From Methanosarcina sp. UBA5 (GTDB taxonomy: Archaea > Halobacteriota > Methanosarcinia > Methanosarcinales > Methanosarcinaceae), in the NCBI RefSeq assembly GCF_002505485.1, contig NZ_DAVG01000097.1, positions 1 through 19,631 of the forward strand: a stretch of 19,631 bases of DNA. Direction: 5' to 3'. Both the position numbers and the translations under genes were made by a program. Positions 1-7,317 of this stretch are shown piece after piece. Position 1 is the stretch's first letter; every line of letters begins with the position of its first letter. The notes under the pieces are model-generated. The model made no database searches. It was given only the letters and a program-made list of their open reading frames with translations, and was not told the DNA's origin.

Positions 1-59
1 CCGTCACCCGAGTCCCGTCTCGGGAGGACGGAGCCCTTTTCGCTTCGCTCAAGAGGGCT
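1..59. repeat. Two adjacent GC-rich hairpins
   Basis: The first hairpin spans 1-31. CCGTC (1-5) pairs with GACGG (27-31), and CCCGAG (7-12) pairs with CTCGGG (19-24) around a six-base loop. The second spans 32-59, where AGCCCTTTT faces AAGAGGGCT with one G-T or mismatch position. This stretch is much richer in G+C than the DNA around it. It could be the end of a structured RNA or transcript beginning outside the window, or one copy of a dispersed structured repeat. The sequence alone does not say which. Confidence 0.5.
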
Positions 60-144
60 GAACTATGGTAAAGAGAAACTGATTTTCAACTCATCCAAGG
101 GTTTATTTACCCAAATTTCGTTTCGGGTCACCTATCCACGTGAT

Positions 145-197
145 CACAAGCCTTTTCATAAAACTGCTTGCCCACAAGCCTTTTCAAAAAAGGCTTG
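145..197. repeat. Direct repeat plus perfect 10-bp inverted repeat
   Basis: A 14-base word, CACAAGCCTTTTCA, occurs at 145-158 and again at 173-186. The second copy forms a perfect 10-bp hairpin: CAAGCCTTTT (175-184), loop CAA, AAAAGGCTTG (188-197). No T-tract follows on the plus strand, so a simple terminator is not obvious. The rest of 60-311 shows no gene I would defend. A 70-codon frame from 140 starts at GTG, lacks a ribosome site and looks random. Confidence 0.55.
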
Positions 198-311
198 AGC
201 GAAAAACCCTAGCAACGTTTGAATTTGCGGACATTATCCCCAAGCCCTATAGGCGTGATCAAACGGCGCAACGGCTGTGTGTGAAATTTCAAAATGTATT
301 TCTTTTCTACC

Positions 312-545
312 TTACCACAATCCGATCCATTTTAGAGAATACAAAAACATAATCCCTGACAAGATATTGAGTGCTACAAGTTGGCCTTTCCTTTTCCTCC
401 ATCTTTTTGCCATTATATGATTTGCCCAGTAAGCCATCGAAGTCGCCAGCATTCCGACTATGAAAGCGACAAAAACATCAGGGAACCCAAAAATTTTACT
501 GAGAATAAATCCAATACCTCCAACCACGCACACTGGACAAACCAT
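312..545 (-). CDS. Small CPVC-motif membrane protein, probable redox partner
   Basis: This 77-residue protein begins MVCPVC, placing a CxxC pair at residues 3 and 6 right at the N-terminus. Hydrophobic stretches follow at about 5-20, 23-44 and 55-77, with a basic cluster KRWRKRK at 47-53 that is likely cytosolic. I recall a family of small prokaryotic membrane proteins with an N-terminal CPVC and a similar GxG, SM and W pattern. That is memory of the pattern, not a search. The ATG follows a GAGGGT Shine-Dalgarno site. The gene starts 96 bases after the stop of the thioredoxin-like lipoprotein on the same strand, so the two may form an operon. Its CxxC could exchange disulfides with that thioredoxin, which is inference. 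Confidence 0.7.
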   Translation of the reverse strand: MVCPVCVVGGIGFILSKIFGFPDVFVAFIVGMLATSMAYWANHIMAKRWRKRKGQLVALNILSGIMFLYSLKWIGLW

Positions 546-641
546 ATTTACCCTCTTGCTCTTTTATTTTTATCCGGAACTGGGTTTTATCTGAAACTTT
601 AATTTCCTGGTTACATAGAAATTTGAAATTAAATCTATTAG

Positions 642-1163
642 TCAACGTTTCGTTTCATTTGCGTCTGCTTTTTCCTGTTGAAAAAGGGCAAGATCCAGAA
701 CTTTTTTAAACATTTCTTCATCAGTATCATTTCGCCCAACAAACCTGGCCTGATATCTGTCTGTGCTGACATTCCCATTCTCCCGCATATAGACATATGT
801 TCCATTTTCAATGCCAACAATCACAAATGAGTCAGGAATAAATTCTACTTTGAAATATTCTGCAAGTTCTGGGTTCTTGTCTGCATCTATGGCAGCAATA
901 GTTGCTTTTCCCTGGTATTCTACTGCTAATTTATCAAGAACGGGCTTCAAAGACCGGCACTCTGGACACCATCTAGATCCTATCTTCACAAAGACGGGAT
1001 TTTTCTGAAGGGATGTGTTTACCTGCTCCAGTTGGGTTATAGCTACAACACTTATTTCTGTGCTTGCCTCAGAGCTTGTTGAATTTTTGGGAATTTTTTC
1101 ACCACATCCAGCCGTAAAGAGTACTAATACAAGCAGGATCAGTAATAGAACTGATTTCTTCAT
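642..1163 (-). CDS. Thioredoxin-like lipoprotein
   Basis: This is a 173-residue envelope thioredoxin-fold protein. Residues 1-19 form a lipoprotein signal (MKKS, a leucine/valine core, then the lipobox FTAGC) with Cys20 as the lipid-modified residue. A short linker follows, then a thioredoxin domain at about 45-165. The active site is WCPEC (65-69), with the cis-proline in FIPDS (Pro110) and the helix after the active site reading SLKPVLDKLA. It should act outside the membrane in disulfide exchange, but its substrate is unknown. A GGAAGG element lies just upstream of the ATG. The domain is strikingly close to the C-terminal domain of the gene at 15032-16549; both carry GKATI, KNP, IPDS and VIVGIENG blocks. 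The CPVC membrane protein lies downstream on the same strand. Confidence 0.88.
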   Translation of the reverse strand: MKKSVLLLILLVLVLFTAGCGEKIPKNSTSSEASTEISVVAITQLEQVNTSLQKNPVFVKIGSRWCPECRSLKPVLDKLAVEYQGKATIAAIDADKNPELAEYFKVEFIPDSFVIVGIENGTYVYMRENGNVSTDRYQARFVGRNDTDEEMFKKVLDLALFQQEKADANETKR

Positions 1164-1885
1164 GTTGGCCTTCCATTAGTTTACTATTTCACTATTATAA
1201 AACTGATTTTTTAAAATCTATAAGTGTAATTTTATCTGTGACAACCGCAATAATTAATTTTTAAAACCATTTGGACTACGCATCCTTGGTATTAAGATAA
1301 TGAACCTAAATTTATTCAATTTAGGAGCATAAATGTATACAACTAGAATATAAATAAAAACAGCCGAATAATTTATCCTTATTTTTAAAAATTTAAAAGA
1401 GTAACAATTTTCAATATTTGGCTGATGTTGTTTCCAGAACACACCTACCCTCGTTTCTTAGCTTTTTTTCTCGCTTCGGTGAGGCTAGAATAAATTCCAT
1501 TGGCATTATTAAGGAATTTTCTCGCCTGATTGTTTATCTTTAAGAACTATATTTTAAAAATAAGGAAAAAGTTCTCCGTTATTGACTCAGGGCTGAGAGC
1601 ATCATTTACTGTTCTTTAATTCGCTCTTTGAGTGCTTTATATAGCCCTTTCTTTTTCTCCATTCATAGAAAGCTTGTAATTCCTTACTTTCCCTTATTCC
1701 ATAGTTTACAGCTCACCTCACTAAAAATACAGCTAAAGAGCAGTAATTTTGGATTTAACTTCTCGCATATCTGTGCAAATCCACCATAGGGTATGCTTTC
1801 TTAGTGTTTTAGTCAGAGGACATTTTTAACAGTTCATTCTTCTTCATGAAGGTTTTCCACTTCTTAAACTATTTTATGCAAATGG
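1164..1885. other. Long AT-rich intergenic region
   Basis: About 720 bases separate the divergent genes at 642-1163 (-) and 1972-2520 (+). On the minus strand near the lipoprotein gene there are TATA-like words at about 1194-1203 and 1217-1224 that could be its promoter. At 1470-1483, CTCGC-TTCG-GTGAG forms a small plus-strand hairpin with a C(UUCG)G tetraloop, flanked by TAGC and GCTA. A good TATA-like word, TTTATATAG, sits at about 1636-1645, but no convincing gene follows within 250 bases. A 62-codon minus-strand frame (1254-1442) is AT-driven and not credible. Nothing else was recognised. Confidence 0.5.
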
Positions 1886-1899
1886 ATATATTTTTATAG
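1886..1899 (+). promoter_or_regulatory. TATA box for the secreted protein gene
   Basis: The run GATATATTTTTATAG lies about 75-85 bases upstream of the ATG at 1972. It would place transcription start near 1915-1920, leaving a leader of roughly 50-55 bases that contains the GGGGG Shine-Dalgarno site at 1959-1963. Confidence 0.5.
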
Positions 1900-1971
1900 T
1901 CTAGTTTGATTATTTTTAATCAGATTGGGGGTTCTATAAAATTTCAAGAAATAATTGTGGGGGAAATTGTT

Positions 1972-2520
1972 ATGAAGAGACTTGGGATTATCTACCTGAG
2001 GATAGCTGCAAGCTTCCTGGTTATGCTATCAACGCTTTCAACTTCAATGGCGCTAACTGATGAAGCGGAGACCAGTTTTGAAGATGAAAACAACAAAACA
2101 GATTTCACGGCAACGTATAATGAAAATGAACTAATGGATCAGGAAATAGGCCTGAACTTCCGCTTTCTCACATCCATGCTTCAGATGCTTGACCTCAATC
2201 TTAACCTCATAAACGGAACCCTTAATTCCCGCGTTGAGGAATATCCGTTTCTGCAGGCTACAATCGAAGGGACAGGGGCAGGCATAGCAACAACTAATTC
2301 CATACTCGGTGTACTGGGATCGAACCCTGAAAACTTGAGTGATATGGAAAATTCCATGGTTTCCTTAAACGAAAATATGGAACGGCTTAATGCAAGCCTC
2401 GGATACCCTGACGACATGATCGAAGCTGCCAACTCAACCATTGGAGAACCTGATAGTACTACGCCTATGATTGTCGAGATGTTTAAAAGTGTAAAAGCAA
2501 TGACAGAGCTTTTTGAGTGA
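1972..2520 (+). CDS. Secreted protein of unknown function
   Basis: I chose the ATG at 1972 because GGGGG (1959-1963) sits eight bases upstream. The in-frame TTG at 1906 would add 22 residues ahead of a clear signal peptide and overlap the promoter. The 182-residue product starts MKRLGIIYLR, has a hydrophobic core and a likely cleavage site after SMA (about residue 27). The mature part is acidic and probably alpha-helical, with leucine/methionine-rich stretches such as FLTSMLQMLDLNLNLINGT. It carries five N-x-S/T sequons (NKT, NGT, NLS, NAS, NST), compatible with archaeal surface glycosylation. No cysteine, no C-terminal anchor and no recognised domain were seen. It stands alone between a promoter and a terminator-like hairpin. 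Function unknown. Confidence 0.7.
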   Translation: MKRLGIIYLRIAASFLVMLSTLSTSMALTDEAETSFEDENNKTDFTATYNENELMDQEIGLNFRFLTSMLQMLDLNLNLINGTLNSRVEEYPFLQATIEGTGAGIATTNSILGVLGSNPENLSDMENSMVSLNENMERLNASLGYPDDMIEAANSTIGEPDSTTPMIVEMFKSVKAMTELFE

Positions 2521-3081
2521 AGCTTCGATACTGAAATCAGAGGTATTACTAAATTTGCAGCTCAATATTAAGCAAATTTTTGGCCAATATTCAGGTTGCC
2601 AGATATTCAGGTTGATTATTTAATCACTTTAAGCCGATATTACTGTCGGCAGATTAATTTTCTTTTTTGATAACCTGCAGGAAATATGATGATATTATTT
2701 AGGCGGAGCGGGGCTGATATTTTTAGCATACGTTTTTTCTCGTTAGGTGCGGTTTGAACCTATTGGCTTTCAGCAGATAAAACGGAAACCTCAGTAGCAG
2801 TGGAAAATCGAATATAAAATCAATTATTTAATAATGGACGGTCAATGTCTGTAAAGATAGCTATGATCTTGAATCTTCTTAAAAACAAATCCTGAAAAGA
2901 CAATCCTGAAAAGACAAATCCGAAAAGATAAAACAGTTTAGATTCAACTATGAGTGCGACTAAATATCCACAATGGACCGCATAATATTGTCCATTAACA
3001 CTATCACATAAAAATAAAAGATATTCAAAAGCTTTCGAGTGAGGTGCGGAAAATCGCCTGTTTACAAGCTCCAGCAGCACG
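2521..3081. other. Intergenic region with short tandem repeats
   Basis: This gap lies between the convergent ends of the secreted protein gene and the regulator gene. It contains ATATTCAGGTTG twice (2587-2598 and 2603-2614) and AATCCTGAAAAGAC twice in tandem (2888-2901, 2902-2915) followed by a degenerate third copy to 2929. An 89-codon minus-strand frame (2820-3089) runs through the second repeat and overlaps the regulator's 3' end. It has no ribosome site and I do not call it a gene. Confidence 0.5.
2633..2668 (+). terminator. Probable terminator after the secreted protein gene
   Basis: GCCGA (2633-2637) and TCGGC (2646-2650) form a short stem, followed within ten bases by a T-rich tract ending in TCTTTTTT (2661-2668). 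It lies about 110 bases past the stop codon at 2520. Archaeal termination depends mainly on the T-tract, so the stem may be secondary. Confidence 0.4.
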
Positions 3082-3717
3082 TCAATCAATAAACTCTTCT
3101 AACGAATCGATAAACGACTCTAATTTTCTCCGCATCTTATCCAGATTGTGCTTTCCTTCCACGCGCCACACTTCATGGTCTTCAAAATCGTACAGTATCG
3201 ATAGTGGTAACATATCTTTGTCGTTTTTACCTTTTCTTTCCGGGCAATTATCTACGCTTACAACTTCGATAAACAGGGCGTTATTAAATTTTGGCTCTGT
3301 CAGCAGTACTTCGTGCATGAAAGATATTAAATCCTGGCTGTCCTTGTTGCTGGTGGATTTTATATAGATACGGTATACCAGTTTGTTGCCGTAGTACGAA
3401 AACAACAAACGCTGCAAAACAGTATTTATTGTCTCATCAGGGTGGATTTTCGCTTCATTGAGCCTGTCATGAAGGTTTTGCGTGATTCTCACATTTTCCG
3501 TAGTATGCGAGAGCTCCGGGAAACTTCGTTTCCTGCCGTTAACGACGAACCAGTAGCTGCCGTCTGCGTGTATAAGCTGGCAAGTGTCATCGTATCGCGC
3601 GAGTAATTTTGTAATTATCGTGCTCCTCGACTCCCAGGCACTGTCACTATTTCTGTCTCTACAAAAATCGAGCGCTTCGTAGAGCTCGGCACTAATTTTA
3701 ATGGTCTTAGTTTCCAC
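3082..3717 (-). CDS. Tandem ribbon-helix-helix type DNA-binding protein
   Basis: This 211-residue protein starts at GTG 3717. The start is set by GAGGTG (3723-3728) at five-base spacing. Residues 4-41 (TKTIKISAELYEALDF, then RSTIITKLLARY) have the strand, helix, turn, helix pattern of antitoxin-like ribbon-helix-helix domains. Residues 74-106 (ENVRITQNLHDRLNEAK, then DETINTVLQRLL) repeat that pattern, so one chain may hold two such modules and fold on itself. The C-terminal half (112-211) is not recognised. It contains strand-rich segments such as LVYRIYIK and ALFIEVVSVDN and ends in an acidic helix. A TATA box lies about 36 bases upstream of the start codon. No toxin gene is adjacent, so a stand-alone regulator is more likely than a toxin-antitoxin pair. 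Targets unknown. Confidence 0.7.
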   Translation of the reverse strand: METKTIKISAELYEALDFCRDRNSDSAWESRSTIITKLLARYDDTCQLIHADGSYWFVVNGRKRSFPELSHTTENVRITQNLHDRLNEAKIHPDETINTVLQRLLFSYYGNKLVYRIYIKSTSNKDSQDLISFMHEVLLTEPKFNNALFIEVVSVDNCPERKGKNDKDMLPLSILYDFEDHEVWRVEGKHNLDKMRRKLESFIDSLEEFID

Positions 3718-4105
3718 GGCTGCACCTCAATCTGGAGCATACATCAGGTTAAGATATAAAAAATGTTCGCCATGGCACTCAAGGAAACCTCAGTAAGTAA
3801 CGCTCAAGCAAAACAAAGGGTAAGCCAGCACTACTTCTATTGATCTGCAGACGTTTAACCTGCTGTTTGCTGATCTCTGATAGGGTCATCAGAATAGAAA
3901 CTGCTTTATCATTTTCGTCTGCGGGTCTAGCCAAACGGTTCTGGTCAAACAACGAACTGTGCGGGAAAAAATGGGAAAAGAAGCTTTCCAGGGACCCGGA
4001 ATAATTTTGATTGAGCCGAATGAGTTTGCCTTTTTTAAAAGGGAGAATTTTCAATGATTTTGCTTAATGAGTCCGCTGTGCCTGTTCATCATTTTTGTCC
4101 AAAAC
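3718..4105. other. Intergenic region between regulator and trp promoter
   Basis: This region separates the divergent regulator gene and trp operon. A TATA-like element for the regulator lies at 3753-3760. A 91-codon minus-strand frame (3779-4054) starts at TTG without a ribosome site and resembles nothing I know. I leave it uncalled. No repeats of note were seen. Confidence 0.45.
3753..3760 (-). promoter_or_regulatory. TATA box of the ribbon-helix-helix gene
   Basis: On the minus strand the sequence reads TTTTTTATATCTT. It predicts transcription start near 3730, about 14 bases before the GTG start, leaving room for the GAGGTG ribosome site. Confidence 0.5.
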
Positions 4106-4114
4106 CTTTTTATA
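4106..4114 (+). promoter_or_regulatory. trpC: TATA box of the trp operon
   Basis: CTTTTTATAG, preceded by an A-rich AAAACC that could serve as the TFB recognition element, lies about 55 bases upstream of the trpC ATG. Transcription would begin near 4135-4140, giving a leader of roughly 30 bases. That leader has only a weak ribosome site (AGTGA at 4156-4160). Confidence 0.55.
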
Positions 4115-4117
4115 GAT

Positions 4118-4143
4118 TGTACCTCATTAGACGTTGATGTACA
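4118..4143 (+). promoter_or_regulatory. Possible TRP-box operator pair
   Basis: TGTACC (4118-4123) and palindromic TGTACA (4138-4143) are spaced exactly 20 bp, about two helical turns, between the TATA box and the predicted start site. TGTACA is the core of the TRP box bound by TrpY, the trp repressor of Methanothermobacter. Whether a TrpY relative acts here is inference. No regulator gene is adjacent to the operon. Confidence 0.35.
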
Positions 4144-4166
4144 CAAATATACTTTAGTGATAATCT

Positions 4167-4970
4167 ATGCACGCTTCAATTCTTCACATCCTCAACACAA
4201 CAAAAACTCGTATCCAGGCCCTGGGGCCTCAGAAATGCCTTGAAGGTCCGGAGATAGGATTTGAGAAAAGGGACTTTATCTCGGCGGTTGCAGATGCAAA
4301 AGCCGACGGGAGGATACCTGTAATTACTGAGGTCAAGCCCGCATCTCCAGGGAGAACTTTTCGGGATATCCCGCCTACAATGGCTGCCGAGTTTGCGTGG
4401 GAGATGGAAGAAGCCGGAGCTGTTGCAGTTTCGGTCCTAACCGAGCCCGTGGTATTCAGGGGATCACTTGAAAATCTGGATGCAGTCCGAAATACGGTCT
4501 GCTTGCCTGTCCTGAGAAAGGATTTCATTATTGACAGGGTACAGCTTGAAGAAGCTCAAAGTGATCTTGTGCTCCTGATTGCAGGCATCCTTGGGGAAGA
4601 ACTCGGAGCTTTTGTCGAGCTTGCCCTTGAAAGAGGTTTTGAGCCTCTGGTAGAGGTTCATAACAGGAAAGAACTTGATTTAGCCCTGAAAACCAGTGCA
4701 AGAGTTATAGGAATTAATAACCGGGATCTTGAAACCCTTAAAATCGACCTTGGAACCACAGAAGAGCTGGCCCCCATTATTCGGGAATGTGACCTTGATC
4801 ACGGAACCAGGCATCTTATAATAAGCGAAAGCGGGATGAACAGCGTACGGGATGTCAGACGGGTAATCCAGGCAGGCGCGGATGCTGTGTTGATAGGTTC
4901 CGCACTTATGGAAAGTGCTTCTGTTTTTGATAAAACGAAAGAATTCGTCCAGGGCGCTGGTTGGCGTTAA
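4167..4970 (+). CDS. trpC: Indole-3-glycerol phosphate synthase
   Basis: TrpC closes the ring of carboxyphenylamino-deoxyribulose phosphate with loss of CO2 and water, giving indole-3-glycerol phosphate, the substrate of TrpA. The 267-residue product is of normal length for this single-domain TIM barrel. Key blocks are ITEVKPASPGR (catalytic Lys57), VLTEPVVFRGS (Glu93), LPVLRKDFI (Lys118), GFEPLVEVH (Glu159 region), GINNRDL (Asn184 region), ISESGM and VLIGSAL, the last forming the phosphate site. It is the first gene of the operon. The ATG has only a weak AGTGA ribosome site. A T6 run follows the stop codon directly, then 176 bases before trpB. Confidence 0.96.
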   Translation: MHASILHILNTTKTRIQALGPQKCLEGPEIGFEKRDFISAVADAKADGRIPVITEVKPASPGRTFRDIPPTMAAEFAWEMEEAGAVAVSVLTEPVVFRGSLENLDAVRNTVCLPVLRKDFIIDRVQLEEAQSDLVLLIAGILGEELGAFVELALERGFEPLVEVHNRKELDLALKTSARVIGINNRDLETLKIDLGTTEELAPIIRECDLDHGTRHLIISESGMNSVRDVRRVIQAGADAVLIGSALMESASVFDKTKEFVQGAGWR

Positions 4971-5146
4971 TAACTGTTTTTTCAGACTTTTCGGAGCTTT
5001 CAGCCTGGCTGGACGGGTTGAAAAATCCACTCAAAATCCATTCAAAACTAAATTTTACATCAATAACAAGATTAAAAACTACGCTGCCAGATGCGGTATC
5101 AAAATAATGCTACCAGTTACATCAAAAAGACAAGGGAGTAATTGAA
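4971..5146 (+). other. trpC-trpB intercistronic spacer
   Basis: This is the longest spacer in the operon (176 bases). It begins with a T6 run at 4977-4982, right behind the trpC stop, and contains CAGCCTGGCTG, a tight inverted repeat. It ends with the trpB ribosome site GGGAG (5134-5138). A 16-codon frame at 5091-5141 has no ribosome site. The spacer could allow partial termination or a second start site for trpB; the sequence does not decide. Confidence 0.4.
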
Positions 5147-6427
5147 TTGACAGGAACTAAAGTTTCAAAATTTCTGACAAAAGACTCATATTTAAATGAG
5201 CTAGCAGGTTCGAAGAAAAATTCCAAAAACGGGCAGACAAGCCAGATAAAAGGAAAATACGGCAAATATGGGGGGCAGTATGTACCCGAAATCCTGATGC
5301 CGGCCTTAGAAGAGCTGGAAGAAGGATACGAGCAGTATAAAAATGACCCTGAATTCCTTGCCGAGCTTGACCATTACCTGCGGGATTTTGCAGGCAGGGA
5401 AACACCTCTTTATTTTGCCCGGAACCTGAGCAAAAAGTACGGGTCAAAGATTTACCTCAAACGGGAAGACCTTGTGCACGGAGGGGCCCACAAGTTAAAT
5501 AATGCTATGGGGCAGGCCCTGCTTGCAAAATACATGGGGAAAACCAGGCTGATTGCCGAAACCGGTGCAGGGCAACACGGGACTGCAACAGCTATGGCAG
5601 GAGCGAACCTCGGGTTTGAAACCGTTGTATACATGGGGGCCAAGGATGTCAAACGGCAGCAGATGAACGCCTACCGCATGGAACTCATGGGCACTGAAGT
5701 AAAAACCGTGGAAACAGGCTCAAAAACCCTTAAGGATGCTATTAACGAGGCTTTCAGGGACTGGGTAACGAACATAGGAAACACACATTACCTCATAGGC
5801 TCTGTTGTAGGGCCCCATCCCTATCCTGTAATAGTAAGGGATTTCCAGAGCGTTATAGGGCGTGAAGTAAAGGAACAGATTTTGCAAAAGGAAGGGCGTA
5901 TGCCTGATTCCATTATTGCCTGTGCAGGCGGAGGAAGCAATGCAATGGGGATCTTTTACCCCTTTGTTGAGGATACGGAAGTCAAACTGATTGCTGTTGA
6001 AGCCGGAGGAAAAGCCCTTAAATGTACGGAAAAAGCCGCTCTTCATTCAGCCTGCCTCTGTGCAGGAGAAGAAGGGATCCTGCACGGCGCAAGAACAAAA
6101 GTATTGCAGGATAAAAACGGGCAGATCCTTGAATCCGAATCCGTTTCCGCAGGGCTTGACTACTCAGGGGTAGGGCCTGAACTGGCTTACCTGTCCGAAA
6201 GCGGCCGGGTTACAGCCCGATATGCAACTGATAATGAAGCCCTTGAAGCTTTTCATGAATTGAGCAGGCTTGAAGGAATAATTCCTGCATTGGAATCTTC
6301 CCACGCCCTTGCCTACCTGAAGAAAGCCTCTGAAGCCGGAGAATTGGGAGAAGTAGTGGTTGTAAACCTGTCAGGAAGGGGCGATAAGGACCTGGAAACC
6401 GTTTTGAGCCTGAGAAGAGGGATTTGA
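5147..6427 (+). CDS. trpB: Tryptophan synthase beta chain
   Basis: TrpB is the PLP enzyme that condenses indole with L-serine to give tryptophan, working as an alpha2-beta2 complex with TrpA. The start is TTG at 5147, supported by GGGAG eight bases upstream. The 426-residue chain carries the PLP lysine in HGGAHKLNNA (Lys116), the catalytic glutamate in LIAETGAGQHG (Glu138), and the phosphate loop AGGGSNAMG (about 260-268). The KYGGQYVPE entry block at 40-48 and GRETPLYFA at 83-91 are typical of the standard TrpB1 type rather than the TrpB2 type. The first 35 residues are a polar, lysine- and serine-rich extension not needed for the fold. The stop is one base before the trpA start, so the two are probably translated together. 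Confidence 0.96.
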   Translation: MTGTKVSKFLTKDSYLNELAGSKKNSKNGQTSQIKGKYGKYGGQYVPEILMPALEELEEGYEQYKNDPEFLAELDHYLRDFAGRETPLYFARNLSKKYGSKIYLKREDLVHGGAHKLNNAMGQALLAKYMGKTRLIAETGAGQHGTATAMAGANLGFETVVYMGAKDVKRQQMNAYRMELMGTEVKTVETGSKTLKDAINEAFRDWVTNIGNTHYLIGSVVGPHPYPVIVRDFQSVIGREVKEQILQKEGRMPDSIIACAGGGSNAMGIFYPFVEDTEVKLIAVEAGGKALKCTEKAALHSACLCAGEEGILHGARTKVLQDKNGQILESESVSAGLDYSGVGPELAYLSESGRVTARYATDNEALEAFHELSRLEGIIPALESSHALAYLKKASEAGELGEVVVVNLSGRGDKDLETVLSLRRGI

Positions 6428-6428
6428 G

Positions 6429-7220
6429 ATGGAAAGACAAAAGATCTCCGAGAAATTCTCCGAACTCAGGGAAAGAGAGGAAGGAGCCTTAATCTGCTAC
6501 GTAATGGCAGGAGACCCGTCTGCAGAAAGAACCAATGAGATTGTAAAGGCTCTGGTAAACGGAGGCGCAGATATCATAGAACTCGGTTTTCCTTTTTCAG
6601 ATCCTGTAGCAGACGGCCCGACCATCCAGGTAGCAGGTCAGAGAGCACTTGCAGCCGGCATGGACACGCAACGTTATTTTGAGCTTGTTAAAGCCCTTGA
6701 TGTTCAAATTCCTCTTGTTTGCATGACATATTACAATCCTGTATTCAAGTACGGAGTGGAAAAATTTGTAGAACAGGCTGCTGATGCCGGAATAAGTGGA
6801 CTGATAGTACCTGACATCCCGGTAGAAGAAGCGGCTGACCTGAAAAATAGCTGTGAAAAGAATGGGCTTGACCTAATCTTTCTGATTGCACCCACAACAA
6901 CTGAGGGAAGGGTACGGAAGATCCTGGAAAAGGGTTCAGGTTTTCTCTACCTCGTTTCAAGACTTGGAGTCACAGGAGCCAGGGAAGATATCTCATCTTC
7001 CACCAGAAAGCTACTTTCCAGAATAGAAACCGAGCTGCCAAAGGCTGTGGGATTTGGAATATCCACAGGAAAACAAGCTGAGGAAGTTAGAAAAGAAGGA
7101 GCGGATGCAGTTATAGTCGGCTCGGCTTTTGTTAAAATTATAGAGGAAGGGAAGGACGTAAACGAAAGTCTGGAAGCTCTTGCAAGGGAACTAAAATCCG
7201 GAATCCGAAGAGCTAGTTAA
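6429..7220 (+). CDS. trpA: Tryptophan synthase alpha chain
   Basis: TrpA cleaves indole-3-glycerol phosphate to indole and glyceraldehyde-3-phosphate and passes indole through a tunnel to TrpB. The 263-residue protein is a TIM barrel of normal length. ELGFPFSDPVADGPTIQ contains both catalytic acids, Glu51 and Asp62, matching Glu49 and Asp60 of the enterobacterial enzyme. VSRLGVTGARE and GFGIS provide the mobile loop 6 and phosphate-binding parts, and AVIVGSAFV the C-terminal phosphate site. GAGGG at 6417-6421, inside the end of trpB, is the ribosome site. It is followed by a 97-base spacer before trpD. Confidence 0.96.
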   Translation: MERQKISEKFSELREREEGALICYVMAGDPSAERTNEIVKALVNGGADIIELGFPFSDPVADGPTIQVAGQRALAAGMDTQRYFELVKALDVQIPLVCMTYYNPVFKYGVEKFVEQAADAGISGLIVPDIPVEEAADLKNSCEKNGLDLIFLIAPTTTEGRVRKILEKGSGFLYLVSRLGVTGAREDISSSTRKLLSRIETELPKAVGFGISTGKQAEEVRKEGADAVIVGSAFVKIIEEGKDVNESLEALARELKSGIRRAS

Positions 7221-7317
7221 AGGGAAATAATCCGGAAAATCAAGAACGCCAACAGTTGCAAAGATTTTGAGGCAAATCGGAGAGGGAGAAATCAGGAATT
7301 AAAAGGAGGAAGGAGAA

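Noticed and set aside
140..352. 70-codon plus-strand frame near the left edge
   Set aside because: GTG start without a ribosome site, made partly of the hairpin and direct repeat, and overlapping the end of the CPVC gene.
2820..3089. 89-codon minus-strand frame
   Set aside because: It runs through a 14-bp tandem repeat, has no ribosome site and overlaps the regulator's 3' end.
2784..3795. 13-base word GGAAACCTCAGTA flanking the regulator gene (2784 and 3783)
   Set aside because: A 13-base match is expected by chance a few times in a window this size, and it does not extend further.
3779..4054. 91-codon minus-strand frame upstream of trpC
   Set aside because: It starts at TTG with no ribosome site and no family features, and lies in the divergent promoter region; a remnant cannot be excluded.
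4915..5145. 76-codon plus-strand frame across the trpC end and spacer
   Set aside because: It overlaps trpC in another frame, lacks a ribosome site, and has no Trp codons that would suggest a leader peptide.
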